A stretch of DNA of 53,727 nt, taken from the NCBI GenBank assembly GCA_947623805.1, contig CANQHZ010000012.1:1-53727 (forward strand). The letters are read 5' to 3'. The stretch is from an uncultured Lachnospiraceae bacterium. GTDB lineage: Bacteria > Bacillota > Clostridia > Lachnospirales > Lachnospiraceae. Every line of letters starts with the position of its first letter. The stretch's first letter is position 1. Made by a program: the position numbers and the translations under genes. The notes beneath the pieces were generated by a model. The model did not search any database, had not been told where the DNA came from, and saw nothing but the letters and a program-made list of their open reading frames with translations. This document shows, piece after piece, positions 32,673-40,545 of the stretch.

Positions 32673-33451
32673 ATCATTCCCTCCACTACAGACACCACCA
32701 TATGCCTCATCTGATTGGAAATGTAATCAGCGACCATCGGCAGCATAGTAATCGCAAGCAGCAGCACGCCAAGCCCTGCCAAGAGTTTTAGCTGTATGCC
32801 GACGGAAAACATATTCATCTGCGGCGCAAGCTTGGCAAGCAGTCCAAGCACCACATTCATAAGCGTGATAGCCGCAAACACAGGCAGGCATATTCTAAAA
32901 CCGATAGTGATATAATCACCCAAAAAGGCAATGAGCGACGTAAGCAGCTTATCCATATTGAACCTGACACCGGCTATCGGAATAAGCGTATAAGTTTCCA
33001 TCAAAGCCTGCAAAAAAAAGCGGTGAAGTCCTGTTATATAGAAGATAAGCAGCGTACCATACTGTAAAATCATGCCTGTTATTGACGCCTGTTCATTCGT
33101 CGTAGGGTCAAATACGCTCGCCATAGACAGACCTATCTCCATATCAATAATTCTTCCCGCAAATAAAACAATGGAAGTACACAATTGTGAAACCAGACCT
33201 ATCATAAGTCCCACTGACACTTCCTTTATCACTATTATAGCATAACCCCATACCGTACCATACTCCGGGAGCTCATGCGGCACCCCGAAATTGTACATTA
33301 TATATGCCACAAAAATACTCGTTGCAATTTTAACAATATTCGGCACTCCTCTTGTACTGAAAAAAGGAGCCACAAATACAAAGCTTGCTATTCTCACAAA
33401 GACCAAAAGAAACAACTCAAGCTCTGACATAGAAAAAGACATATCAATCAT
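32669..33451 (-). CDS. fliR: Flagellar export gate protein FliR
   Basis: A 260-residue integral membrane protein that with FliP and FliQ forms the helical export channel in the basal body. The N-terminal half has LELFLLVFVRIASFVFVAPF and the RGVPNIVKI segment typical of FliR. A conserved LVSQLCTSIVLFAGRIIDME stretch follows, and there are about six hydrophobic segments. Order fliP-fliQ-fliR-flhB is the standard one. It is translationally coupled to flhB. Confidence 0.94.
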   Translation of the reverse strand: MIDMSFSMSELELFLLVFVRIASFVFVAPFFSTRGVPNIVKIATSIFVAYIMYNFGVPHELPEYGTVWGYAIIVIKEVSVGLMIGLVSQLCTSIVLFAGRIIDMEIGLSMASVFDPTTNEQASITGMILQYGTLLIFYITGLHRFFLQALMETYTLIPIAGVRFNMDKLLTSLIAFLGDYITIGFRICLPVFAAITLMNVVLGLLAKLAPQMNMFSVGIQLKLLAGLGVLLLAITMLPMVADYISNQMRHMVVSVVEGMM

Positions 33452-33468
33452 CTATGCAAACTGCCCCT

Positions 33469-33738
33469 TTACCTGATATAAAGTGAAAAATTGCCCCACA
33501 GCTCAGTCATATAAGTAACCAGGCTGTTTAATATCCAATGCCCTAAAAGCATAAGTGTCAAAAATATACCCACAACCTTTGGCACAAAGGTGAGCGTCTG
33601 TTCCTGTATAGATGTCACAGTCTGAAAGATACTCACTATCAGACCTATGACAAGCGATACCAAAAGCGGAGGCGCAGCAGTCTTTAGTACCAGAAACAGC
33701 GCGTCTCGCATCATGTCGGAAACTACTTCTACAGTCAT
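33469..33738 (-). CDS. fliQ: Flagellar export gate protein FliQ
   Basis: An 89-residue protein with two membrane helices, the usual FliQ size. Recognisable features are DALFLVLKTAAPPLLVSLVI, then GLIVSIFQTVTSIQEQTLTF and PKVVGIFLTLMLLGHWIL. Four copies form part of the FliPQR channel. It lies 17 nt upstream of fliR and 23 nt downstream of fliP. An overlapping frame on the same strand (33503-33742) is a shadow. Confidence 0.95.
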   Translation of the reverse strand: MTVEVVSDMMRDALFLVLKTAAPPLLVSLVIGLIVSIFQTVTSIQEQTLTFVPKVVGIFLTLMLLGHWILNSLVTYMTELWGNFSLYIR

Positions 33739-33761
33739 TCAAGCACTCCTCCTCTGCTTGG

Positions 33762-34673
33762 TCAAAGAAACGTCTTTATCAGCTCCACAATCACAAGATT
33801 CCAGCCGTCCGCAAGGACAAACAGCAAAATTTTAAACGGCATTGAGATAGTCGTAGGCGGCAGCATCATCATACCCATACTCATAAGCACAGAAGCGACC
33901 ACCATATCAAGCACAATAAACGGAATATATATTATAAAGCCTATGATAAATGCCTGCCTGAGCTCGCCAACGATAAACGCCGGAATAAGCACAGTAGTAG
34001 GTACCAAGTCCATATCCTCTCCGTCCCACGGAGTATCAGAAAGCTGCATAAATACATCTATATCCCTGATAAGCGCCTCACCAAGCATAAACTCTCTCAT
34101 AGGCTTGATCGCCGCATCCAATGCCTCGCTCGTAGTGATTTCTCCCGCATCATAAGGCACTATGGCATTGGTATAAATCTCCCCAAATACCGGCTGCATT
34201 ATATAAAAAGTAAGAAACAGCGCAATAGCAATCAAGACCTGGTTAGGCGGCGCTGACTGCGTATTCAAAGCCTGCCGCGTAAAATGAAGAACTATCAATA
34301 TTCTGGTAAACGAGGTAAGCGTGACAAGCAAAATAGGCAATATCGCAATTGCCGTCAGGATTATCAAAATCCTGAGCATGCCGTTTAGCTCTCCGTTGCC
34401 GCCGTCGTAAGTAATAGTCAGACTATTGGCTATATTTAATTCCTTTAAATCTTCCCCCGTCTCGGCAGTGCCGGGCTCGTTGATATTGGTCCTGTTTTCC
34501 TCAGTATTATCCCTGTCAAGATAATGCTGCGCCTCTGCACCGTCATCATCAGAAGCGGCAAATACTACCGCGGCATCAGCCAACAGAATAATAAATACTA
34601 TAATAAGCATATAGACAAGCTTTTTCAGCTCATGCTTAATATCGTATTTTTTGTCTTTAATATTCATATGCAA
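33762..34673 (-). CDS. fliP: Flagellar export gate protein FliP
   Basis: A 303-residue membrane protein. An N-terminal helix (about 18-38, VYMLIIVFIILLADAAVVFA) looks like a cleavable signal, which is usual for FliP. It is followed by an acidic spacer and four membrane helices. Family landmarks include LTSFTRILIVLHFTRQALNT, the PPNQVLIAIALFLTFYIMQP segment and the C-terminal GMMMLPPTTISMPFKILLFV. Five copies form the core of the export gate. The start may be the first or third codon (MHM). Confidence 0.95.
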   Translation of the reverse strand: MHMNIKDKKYDIKHELKKLVYMLIIVFIILLADAAVVFAASDDDGAEAQHYLDRDNTEENRTNINEPGTAETGEDLKELNIANSLTITYDGGNGELNGMLRILIILTAIAILPILLVTLTSFTRILIVLHFTRQALNTQSAPPNQVLIAIALFLTFYIMQPVFGEIYTNAIVPYDAGEITTSEALDAAIKPMREFMLGEALIRDIDVFMQLSDTPWDGEDMDLVPTTVLIPAFIVGELRQAFIIGFIIYIPFIVLDMVVASVLMSMGMMMLPPTTISMPFKILLFVLADGWNLVIVELIKTFL

Positions 34674-34727
34674 ATCATAACCTTTTTAATATCTGCCTTG
34701 TTCACTGCAGCAACCCCCTCTAACAAT

Positions 34728-34768
34728 AAAAGCAGCTCAAACTACTAAAAAATAGCTCTACTGCTTTT
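34728..34768 (-). terminator. Hairpin between fliO and fliP, possible attenuator
   Basis: AAAAGCAG/CTGCTTTT (34728-34735 and 34761-34768) pairs around the fliO stop codon, with U-rich sequence on the 3' side of the minus-strand transcript. This is a weak intrinsic-terminator-like structure inside the operon, and the case is uncertain. Confidence 0.35.
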
Positions 34769-35099
34769 TGAGTTTTTCCAAAATATCCTTGAAACTTGTA
34801 TTGCTTGCTGCATTGCTGTCTTTTTTAGGCACAGAAATATCCTCCGCTGACAACTCTCCAAGCATAGTGACCGTATCCTTGCATACCACATAAGAAAAAT
34901 ATCTCCCCCCTATGCGTACAATCTGAATATACTTGGTTGGCGCTATCTTCATAGTCTCCAAAATCTCCACGCTTGCTCCCGTCATCTTGCTTTTCTGAAT
35001 ACTCGCGGTAAACTTCGTTGCAAAATAAGTAAGCACCAACACAAATATAAATATCAGAAACACAGTTATAAGCTGTACAGCGGACTCTGTCCTGTTCAT
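34758..35099 (-). CDS. fliO: Flagellar export accessory protein FliO
   Basis: A 113-residue protein with one N-terminal membrane helix (about 8-27, LITVFLIFIFVLVLTYFATK) and a small cytoplasmic beta domain (ILETMKIAPTKYIQIVRIGG, then RYFSYVVCKDTVTMLGEL). This is the FliO/FliZ layout. FliO helps FliP assemble. Its ATG overlaps the cheY stop codon by one base (TAATG), so translation is coupled. Its position between cheY and fliP matches B. subtilis fliZ. Confidence 0.88.
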   Translation of the reverse strand: MNRTESAVQLITVFLIFIFVLVLTYFATKFTASIQKSKMTGASVEILETMKIAPTKYIQIVRIGGRYFSYVVCKDTVTMLGELSAEDISVPKKDSNAASNTSFKDILEKLKKQ

Positions 35100-35461
35100 T
35101 AACCTACTACCTTCTTGACCGCCTCTAAAACGCGCTCCGCCTGGAATGGCTTAACGATAAAATCCTTTGCTCCCGACTGGATAGCCTCAATAACCATCGC
35201 CTGCTGTCCCATAGCCGAACACATGATGACATTTGCGCCCGGATCTACCGCCTTTATAGCTTTTAATGCCTGAATACCATCCATCTCAGGCATGGTAATA
35301 TCAAGAAGCGTAAGGTCAGGCGCGGCTTCTTTATATTTGTCAACCGCAATCTTGCCATTTTCTGCTTCTGCTGCGATTTCATATCCATTCTTTGTAAGAA
35401 TGTCCTTAATCATCATTCGCATAAAAGCCGCATCATCAACAATAAGTATCCTCTTTGCCAT
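35099..35461 (-). CDS. cheY: Chemotaxis response regulator CheY
   Basis: A 120-residue single receiver domain. The acidic pair is in RILIVDDAAFMR, the phospho-acceptor is D54 (LTLLDITMPEMDG), the switch threonine/serine is in VIMCSAMGQQ and the conserved lysine is in DFIVKPFQ. Phosphorylated CheY binds FliM/FliY and changes rotation. Gene order fliY-cheY-fliO is as in B. subtilis. The stop codon overlaps the fliO start. Confidence 0.96.
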   Translation of the reverse strand: MAKRILIVDDAAFMRMMIKDILTKNGYEIAAEAENGKIAVDKYKEAAPDLTLLDITMPEMDGIQALKAIKAVDPGANVIMCSAMGQQAMVIEAIQSGAKDFIVKPFQAERVLEAVKKVVG

Positions 35462-35500
35462 GTTTACTCTTTCCTTTCTACAAACAAGATTTATAATTCT

Positions 35501-36721
35501 TTATTTTATAATCTCCATAATCCTTACACCAAAACTCTCCTCAATAACTACTACCTCGCCCTTAGCGACAAACTTACCGTTTACAAGTACGTCTATGGGC
35601 TCACCTGCTATCTTGTCAAGCTCTATGATTGTACCCGGAGCAAATTCGAGAATATCCGAAATAGATTTACTTGTCCTGCCCAGCTCTACAGTTACCTCCA
35701 ACGGAACATCCTTGATAAGCCCGATGCTCTCGGCACTCACCATCTCACCCTGCGGCGCTGAGAAATTCTGGAACTGCGCAGGCTGTATACTCATATTCGG
35801 CATACCGTAACCCATCGGCATTCCCATCTGCGGCTGCATACCGTAACCCATCGGCATCCCCATTTGAGGCATTCCCATCTGCGGCTGCATACCGCTCATG
35901 TCCATTGCCGGAGCTGCCTGAGCCGGTGCAGGCGCGGGTGCTGGTGTCGGCGTTGGAGCCGGTGCGGGTGCAGGTGTCGGTGCTGGTGCGGGCGCTGATT
36001 CGGCCGGCGCCGTCCCCAACTGATTTTGCATAAACACATCATATATAGATTTAGCAAAATCATACGGATAAAGCTGCATCAGCTTTGAATCTACCAACTC
36101 ATCAATCTGCATTCGGAAAGTAACCTTTACAAATCTGTCCTCCAGGAAAGGAGAAAGCTCTCTTGGCTCTTTTGTCTGCAAATCCACAAGACTCGCCTCT
36201 GGCGGGCTTATATCTATAGTCTTGCCAAGCATTGACGATAATGATGTCGAAGCCGAACCCATCATCTGATTCATGGCCTCTGAGATAGCGCTCAGGTGAA
36301 GCTCACTAAGTTCACCGTCTACGTTTGTACCATCGCCACCCATCATCAAATCGGTAATGACCTTTACGTCATGCTCTTTCAGAACTAAAATATTCGTACC
36401 ATTCAATCCAACTGTATACTTTATTTGGATAAATACGCAGGGCTTTTCGTAGTCCTGCATTACATCACCCCAAGTACACATTTCCACAACGGGTGTTGTA
36501 ATATTAACCTTTCTGTTTACCAGTGAGTATAGCGTCGTAGCTGAGGTACCCATACTTATATTGGCTACCTCTCCAATCGCATCTTTCTCCACGTCGGTAA
36601 GGTCTTCTTCTGCGCCGCTGTCTGTAGATGCAGCAGCCGTATCTGCCCCGCCATCACCTGCGGATAAGTCAACGCCATTTAGCAGCGCATTTATTTCATC
36701 TTGCGACAACATACCGTCCAT
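35501..36721 (-). CDS. fliY: Flagellar switch protein FliY (FliN-type C-ring protein with CheC-like phosphatase domain)
   Basis: A 406-residue switch component. The N-terminal MLSQDEINALLNG is the CheY-P-binding motif shared with FliM. The middle CheC-like domain has two phosphatase motifs (EKDAIGEVANISMGTSATTL and AISEAMNQMMGSASTSLSS), each with E...N. A Pro/Ala/Thr-rich linker and a Met/Gly/Pro/Gln repeat (about 230-310) follow. The C-terminal 85 residues are the FliN/SpoA domain (VPLEVTVELGRTSKSISDIL). It both forms the C-ring and removes phosphate from CheY-P at the motor. The linker DNA holds a 36-bp tandem repeat, so its length may vary between strains. Confidence 0.95.
   Translation of the reverse strand: MDGMLSQDEINALLNGVDLSAGDGGADTAAASTDSGAEEDLTDVEKDAIGEVANISMGTSATTLYSLVNRKVNITTPVVEMCTWGDVMQDYEKPCVFIQIKYTVGLNGTNILVLKEHDVKVITDLMMGGDGTNVDGELSELHLSAISEAMNQMMGSASTSLSSMLGKTIDISPPEASLVDLQTKEPRELSPFLEDRFVKVTFRMQIDELVDSKLMQLYPYDFAKSIYDVFMQNQLGTAPAESAPAPAPTPAPAPAPTPTPAPAPAPAQAAPAMDMSGMQPQMGMPQMGMPMGYGMQPQMGMPMGYGMPNMSIQPAQFQNFSAPQGEMVSAESIGLIKDVPLEVTVELGRTSKSISDILEFAPGTIIELDKIAGEPIDVLVNGKFVAKGEVVVIEESFGVRIMEIIK
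35801..35898 (-). repeat. Imperfect 36-bp tandem repeat within fliY
   Basis: A 36-bp unit (35801-35836) is repeated at 35837-35872, with a partial third copy to about 35898. It encodes Met-Gly-Pro-Gln-Tyr repeats in the linker before the FliN domain. Immediately upstream (about 35920-36000) the gene encodes a Pro-Ala/Pro-Thr repeat. Confidence 0.75.
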
Positions 36722-36725
36722 TGTC

Positions 36726-37706
36726 TTACTCCTCCTCCCTGTTCACTGATGTTATTCTTACAGCATACGATTCTTTGCTCGCACCCGGAACAGCAGTAAA
36801 TTTCTTAATGTTTCCGACGTAGACGTCAAGCTCGTCTTCAACGTGCGAATCAAGCCTTATAATGTCACCTACTTGTATGTTTACAAAATCATTGACCGTT
36901 ATGACACTCTTGCCAAGTACAGCCTTGACAGGCACATCAACTCTGCGCACCATTGTTTCAATAAACTGCTCGTAATCCTCATCATCCACTTTCTGCAAGC
37001 TTGAATACCAAAACTTGGTATTCAGTCTGTCCATAACGTTTTCAAGTGTAAAGAATGGCAGACATACGTTCATAAGTCCTTCCACATCGCCTATTCTGAT
37101 GTTCATAGTAACAAGCGCAACCATGTCGCTTGGTGAAATAATCTGCGCAAACTGCGGATTTGTCTCTATTCTTTCCAGGTAGGGGTTGACATCCGCAACG
37201 TTTTTCCAGGGTTCTCTAAGCAGCTGCATACAGATAACCATTATTCGCTCTATAATGCCCATCTCTATCTCCGAAAAGTCCCTTGGCTTCTCCAGGGCTT
37301 CCCCTCTGCCACCCAGCATCCTATCTATAATAGCGTATCCCAGCCCGCTCGTCAACTCCATTATGATAGAGCCGGGCATCGGTGAAAAATTAACTACAGT
37401 AAGCAATACAGGATTTGACAACGCATTTGAAAACTCCGCAAATGTAACTGTCTCCGAGCTTGCCACGTTTACCTGCACATTTTTTCGCAAATATACGGGC
37501 AGGTTTGTAGACAAAAGTCTTCCATAATGGTCAAATATCATATTCAATGTTCTTAAATGCTCTTTTGAGAACTTCGCCGGACGGCTAAAGTCATAATTTT
37601 TAACCTGCCGTTCGTCTTTCTCCTGCATATCCTGCACATCAAGCTCGCCGCTGCTAAGCGCTGCGAGCAAACTGTCTATCTCGCTTTGAGAAAGCACGTC
37701 ACCCAT
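36726..37706 (-). CDS. fliM: Flagellar motor switch protein FliM
   Basis: About 326 residues. The N-terminal MGDVLSQSEIDSLLAALSSG contains the CheY-P-binding EIDSLL motif. The middle CheC-like domain (about 50-235) lacks the phosphatase E...N pairs and holds the GGRGEALEKPRDFSEIEMG stretch that binds FliG. The C-terminal SpoA domain binds FliN/FliY. FliM forms the C-ring that sets rotation direction. The ATG at 37706 is chosen over an upstream GTG because GGGGGTGG is then 8 nt away. It lies 4 nt before fliY. Confidence 0.95.
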   Translation of the reverse strand: MGDVLSQSEIDSLLAALSSGELDVQDMQEKDERQVKNYDFSRPAKFSKEHLRTLNMIFDHYGRLLSTNLPVYLRKNVQVNVASSETVTFAEFSNALSNPVLLTVVNFSPMPGSIIMELTSGLGYAIIDRMLGGRGEALEKPRDFSEIEMGIIERIMVICMQLLREPWKNVADVNPYLERIETNPQFAQIISPSDMVALVTMNIRIGDVEGLMNVCLPFFTLENVMDRLNTKFWYSSLQKVDDEDYEQFIETMVRRVDVPVKAVLGKSVITVNDFVNIQVGDIIRLDSHVEDELDVYVGNIKKFTAVPGASKESYAVRITSVNREEE

Positions 37707-37787
37707 TTCGCTAACCACCCCCTGCGGTCTGTTTTTTAATGTTTCGCTTCTCGCAAGAATTTTCTCCGCGACAATATGATGCCGCCT

Positions 37788-38318
37788 TTATGAGAACAAA
37801 AAGCTGTATGATACACTGTAAATAAAATCCGAATTAAACAGTTTCTGAATCTCTGAGAGTATCTCCTGTTTAACAGTAGCCGCATCAGCCTGCATTTCTT
37901 CCTTTGTGTATTTGCCGATTACACTGTATACTATGTCGCTCATAAGACCTACACGCGAATCCATAGTCTCGGTACTGCCATATTTTGCATAATCCTCATG
38001 AGTAGTATCCATCGAAAGCGATACCTTGCCAACGGCATAATGAGTATTGCCGTCCTCGCCGACCTTAAGCGGAATGTTCAAATCCGCGCCTTCTGTACCC
38101 GATATAGTATAAACCGCCGTGTTTTCCATGGAAACTCCGCCTGCCTGCTCTGATGCCGGCACACCGTTTATCTCCAAATCAAGTGTTGTCAAAATACTTT
38201 CCGCAAGCTCTGATGTCTTTCTTGATGCGCTCGACACGCTTACCATCATAATAGCTGTCAGCACAACATTAACTACCAGCAGCGCCAAAATAATAATTGA
38301 CAGTAAATTACGTTTCAT
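37788..38318 (-). CDS. fliL: Flagellar basal body-associated protein FliL
   Basis: A 176-residue protein with one N-terminal membrane helix (about 5-26, LLSIIILALLVVNVVLTAIM) and an extracytoplasmic stomatin-like domain. The conserved FliL pattern is visible: KVSLSMDTTHEDYAK, MSDIVYSVIGKYTKEEMQ and the C-terminal KQEILSEIQKLFNSDFIYSV. FliL rings surround the stator and stabilise it, which fits its position after motA-motB. An AAAGGAG site precedes the ATG. Confidence 0.9.
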   Translation of the reverse strand: MKRNLLSIIILALLVVNVVLTAIMMVSVSSASRKTSELAESILTTLDLEINGVPASEQAGGVSMENTAVYTISGTEGADLNIPLKVGEDGNTHYAVGKVSLSMDTTHEDYAKYGSTETMDSRVGLMSDIVYSVIGKYTKEEMQADAATVKQEILSEIQKLFNSDFIYSVSYSFLFS

Positions 38319-38373
38319 ATTTTTTCTCCTTTGCCGTCTCTGCGGCTTTTATTTTAAGAATCAGTGCACGTCC

Positions 38374-39276
38374 CTAATACGCGCTCAATGAGTTATATAT
38401 CTTTATCTCCACACGTCTGTTTTTGGCTCTGCCCTCCGGGGTAGAATTATCTGCTATCGGCACATATTCGCCTCTGCCCGAATGTTTTACCACACTTGGG
38501 TCAATCGCCGAATGTTCAACAAGGTAATCAAACACTGCCAAAGCTCTGTAGCTGCTGAGCACGTCATTGTTTTCGTAGCGTCCGCCGTTCAACGGTACAG
38601 AATCCGTATGCCCCTCTATCTCAATATTTGAATCGGCATATTTGGTAAGCAGCACGCCAATTTTATCAAGCACGGGAATGGCATCATCTTTTAATGTCGC
38701 CTTACCTGAGTCAAACAGGAACGCACCATCAAGTGTAAGCAGCACATAATCACCCGTAAACTCTACATCGACTATGTCGCTCATCATGCTCTCCGAAAGC
38801 GACTCCTCCACATTCTCCGCAAGCTCCTCAGATAGCGCAAGCTTCTCTGCTTCAAGCTGTGTCAGGGATTCCTCAAGCTGTTCTATTTCTTCTTTTGTCA
38901 TGCCAAGCGCTTCCGCCGCTTCTTTCATCTGCTCGCTCATGGCGGTCTTGGCTGTACTTTCTTTCATCTCGTTGGTCGTGACATTTGAGTCCGCTGTCCG
39001 CCCTGTGGAATTTATGTATTCGTCAAGCTGGTTTAACTGGCTTACGCCCGCGCTTACAAGTATACCATCACCTATTGCCTGTGCACCGCCCTGGAAAATG
39101 CTAAAAGTCGACTGAAAGCTCTTTGCCACTTCCTTAAACTTTTCCGCATCGACAGTTGACATTGAAAACAAAAGCACGAAGAAACACATAAGCAAGGTCA
39201 TCATATCCGAGAAAGTGCTCATCCACGGAGCCGGGGTACCGGGTGGAAGCTTGAATTCCTCTTTCTTCTTTGCCAT
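38374..39276 (-). CDS. motB: Flagellar stator protein MotB, PomB-like membrane segment
   Basis: A 300-residue stator subunit. The single membrane helix follows PPGTPAPWMSTFSDMMTLLM, with the ion-binding aspartate at D24. The surrounding FFVLLFSMSTVDAEKFKEVA resembles the Na+-type PomB more than the H+-type MotB. A long Glu/Leu-rich coiled-coil insert (about 110-170) is unusual. The C-terminal OmpA-like domain (IEIEGHTDSVPLNGGRYEN, then AKNRRVEIKIY) binds peptidoglycan. Its ATG overlaps the motA stop by one base (TAATG). Confidence 0.95.
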   Translation of the reverse strand: MAKKKEEFKLPPGTPAPWMSTFSDMMTLLMCFFVLLFSMSTVDAEKFKEVAKSFQSTFSIFQGGAQAIGDGILVSAGVSQLNQLDEYINSTGRTADSNVTTNEMKESTAKTAMSEQMKEAAEALGMTKEEIEQLEESLTQLEAEKLALSEELAENVEESLSESMMSDIVDVEFTGDYVLLTLDGAFLFDSGKATLKDDAIPVLDKIGVLLTKYADSNIEIEGHTDSVPLNGGRYENNDVLSSYRALAVFDYLVEHSAIDPSVVKHSGRGEYVPIADNSTPEGRAKNRRVEIKIYNSLSAY

Positions 39277-40079
39277 TAAGCCTCACCTCCGCCGGCTGCG
39301 CCTTCCTCAGAGCTTGTTCGCTCACTGGGTGCAAGGAATGATTTAAGTTTTTCCTCTATAACTCTCGGGTTCTCTCCTGCCTGTATTGAAAGAAGACCCT
39401 CTATCATAATCGACTTTGCCTGTATCTCTACCGCGTTGTTTGCCTGAAGTTTGTTGGATGCCGGCGTACATACCCAGTTTGCAAGCATTGAACCGTAGAA
39501 TGTCGTAATCAGCGCAACACCCATCTTAGGACCGATAGTTGTAGGGTCAGACATGTTGTTAAGCATACAGATAAGTCCAACAAGCGTACCAATCATACCC
39601 CATGCAGGACCCATCGCTCCGAGTGTGTCCCAAAAACCTGACCTTATTTTATGGCGCTCCTCTATACTGTTTAGGTCTGTCTCCATAATCGCCCTTACAA
39701 GCTCCGGGTCAGTACCGTCTACAATAAGCATTATGCCTTTTTTCATAAAATCATCTTCAAGGCTGCCTGCCGCTTCCTCAAGTGAGAGAAGGCCTTCCTT
39801 TCGGGCTACGTTTGAAAGTTCGATAATCTTTTTAATCATCTCGGGAACATTTTCATTCTGAGCCTTAAACATCAAGCCTATGCTCTTTAGGCCGCCTACG
39901 AAATTCGCCATGCTGACTGATGCCATTGTCGCAAAAGCTGCGCCGCCGAATGTAATCAGCGCCGAAGGCAAGCTTAAGAAATAGAACAAACCGCTCATAC
40001 TTCCGCCTGCGGAGTCGAACATGCCATACAGAACCAGCACAAAGCACAAAATCAGTCCAACTAAAGACGCTATATCCAT
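39276..40079 (-). CDS. motA: Flagellar stator protein MotA
   Basis: A 267-residue protein with four membrane helices (about 4-22, 30-50, 150-172, 180-203). The cytoplasmic loop carries the charged residues that contact FliG (for example ARKEGLLSLEEAAGSLEDDF). GMIGTLVGLICMLNNMSDPT is the conserved MotA helix 3. The C-terminus is a charged tail. Five copies surround a MotB dimer. It lies downstream of a 128-bp gap containing a candidate promoter and is preceded by the swrD-type gene. An AAAGGGG site is 10-12 nt before the ATG. Confidence 0.95.
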   Translation of the reverse strand: MDIASLVGLILCFVLVLYGMFDSAGGSMSGLFYFLSLPSALITFGGAAFATMASVSMANFVGGLKSIGLMFKAQNENVPEMIKKIIELSNVARKEGLLSLEEAAGSLEDDFMKKGIMLIVDGTDPELVRAIMETDLNSIEERHKIRSGFWDTLGAMGPAWGMIGTLVGLICMLNNMSDPTTIGPKMGVALITTFYGSMLANWVCTPASNKLQANNAVEIQAKSIMIEGLLSIQAGENPRVIEEKLKSFLAPSERTSSEEGAAGGGEA

Positions 40080-40144
40080 TTTTCAAACACACCCCTTTGA
40101 ATTTTGAACATACTTCTGCCTATGCCCATTTTATCTATAAATAT

Positions 40145-40173
40145 ATAATACTTTAAGGACACATAAATTGCAA
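40145..40173 (-). promoter_or_regulatory. Candidate internal promoter upstream of motA
   Basis: On the minus strand TTGCAA (40168-40173) is spaced 17 nt from TATTAT (40145-40150), in the gap between flbD and motA. It would allow stator, switch, export and chemotaxis genes to be expressed despite the terminator at 40499-40531. Confidence 0.5.
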
Positions 40174-40207
40174 CAATTTTCTGAATAATTTCTATAATTT
40201 TATCAAC

Positions 40208-40459
40208 TTATGGGGCTTTTGGGGGCTGCTCGTCAGGACTTTTTTCGCTGTAGGGAAGCAACTCACCATCAAAAACCCTTCTGAAATATTCCTGTCTAGT
40301 TAATTTTACAAGATTTTTTATCTCTTGTCTACTTTCTTTTGCAATTATTATTTTTCCAGTAGTTAAATTTATGACTGTATCGGGTGTTTCCTCTACTGTT
40401 TCTATAAGATTTGAGTTTACCAATATTTTTACGCCGTTGATTTTTGTGAGCTCTATCAT
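40208..40459 (-). CDS. flbD: FlbD/SwrD family flagellar protein
   Basis: An 83-residue cytosolic protein of the FlbD family, known in B. subtilis as SwrD (YlzI). The family core is intact: MIELTKINGVKILVNSNLIE, then VEETPDTVINLTTGKIIIAK. A Pro/Glu tail (EKSPDEQPPKAP) ends it. In B. subtilis SwrD raises motor torque, apparently through the stators, which suits its position directly before motA-motB. A GGGAGG site precedes the ATG. It begins 40 nt after a strong terminator, so it depends on read-through or a promoter inside flgE. Confidence 0.88.
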   Translation of the reverse strand: MIELTKINGVKILVNSNLIETVEETPDTVINLTTGKIIIAKESRQEIKNLVKLTRQEYFRRVFDGELLPYSEKSPDEQPPKAP

Positions 40460-40498
40460 TTATTGCGCCTCCCGCCTGAGTGATGTCCTGTATTCCGT

Positions 40499-40531
40499 AA
40501 AAAGCCCACACTTTTGATGTGTGGGCTTTTT
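40499..40531. terminator. Strong intrinsic terminator between flgE and flbD
   Basis: A perfect 13-bp stem (AAAAAGCCCACAC at 40499-40511 with its complement at 40519-40531) around a 7-nt loop ends in five U on either strand. It lies 14 nt past the flgE stop codon, inside the fla/che gene series, and is among the best terminators in the window. Confidence 0.85.
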
Positions 40532-40545
40532 AGTTATTGCTTATA

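Noticed and set aside
35801-35898. CRISPR-like repeat array
   Set aside because: Only two to three adjacent imperfect copies with no spacers, in frame within fliY.
40329-40511. Second small gene overlapping flbD
   Set aside because: It shares the strand but another frame, begins inside the terminator, and has no family match.
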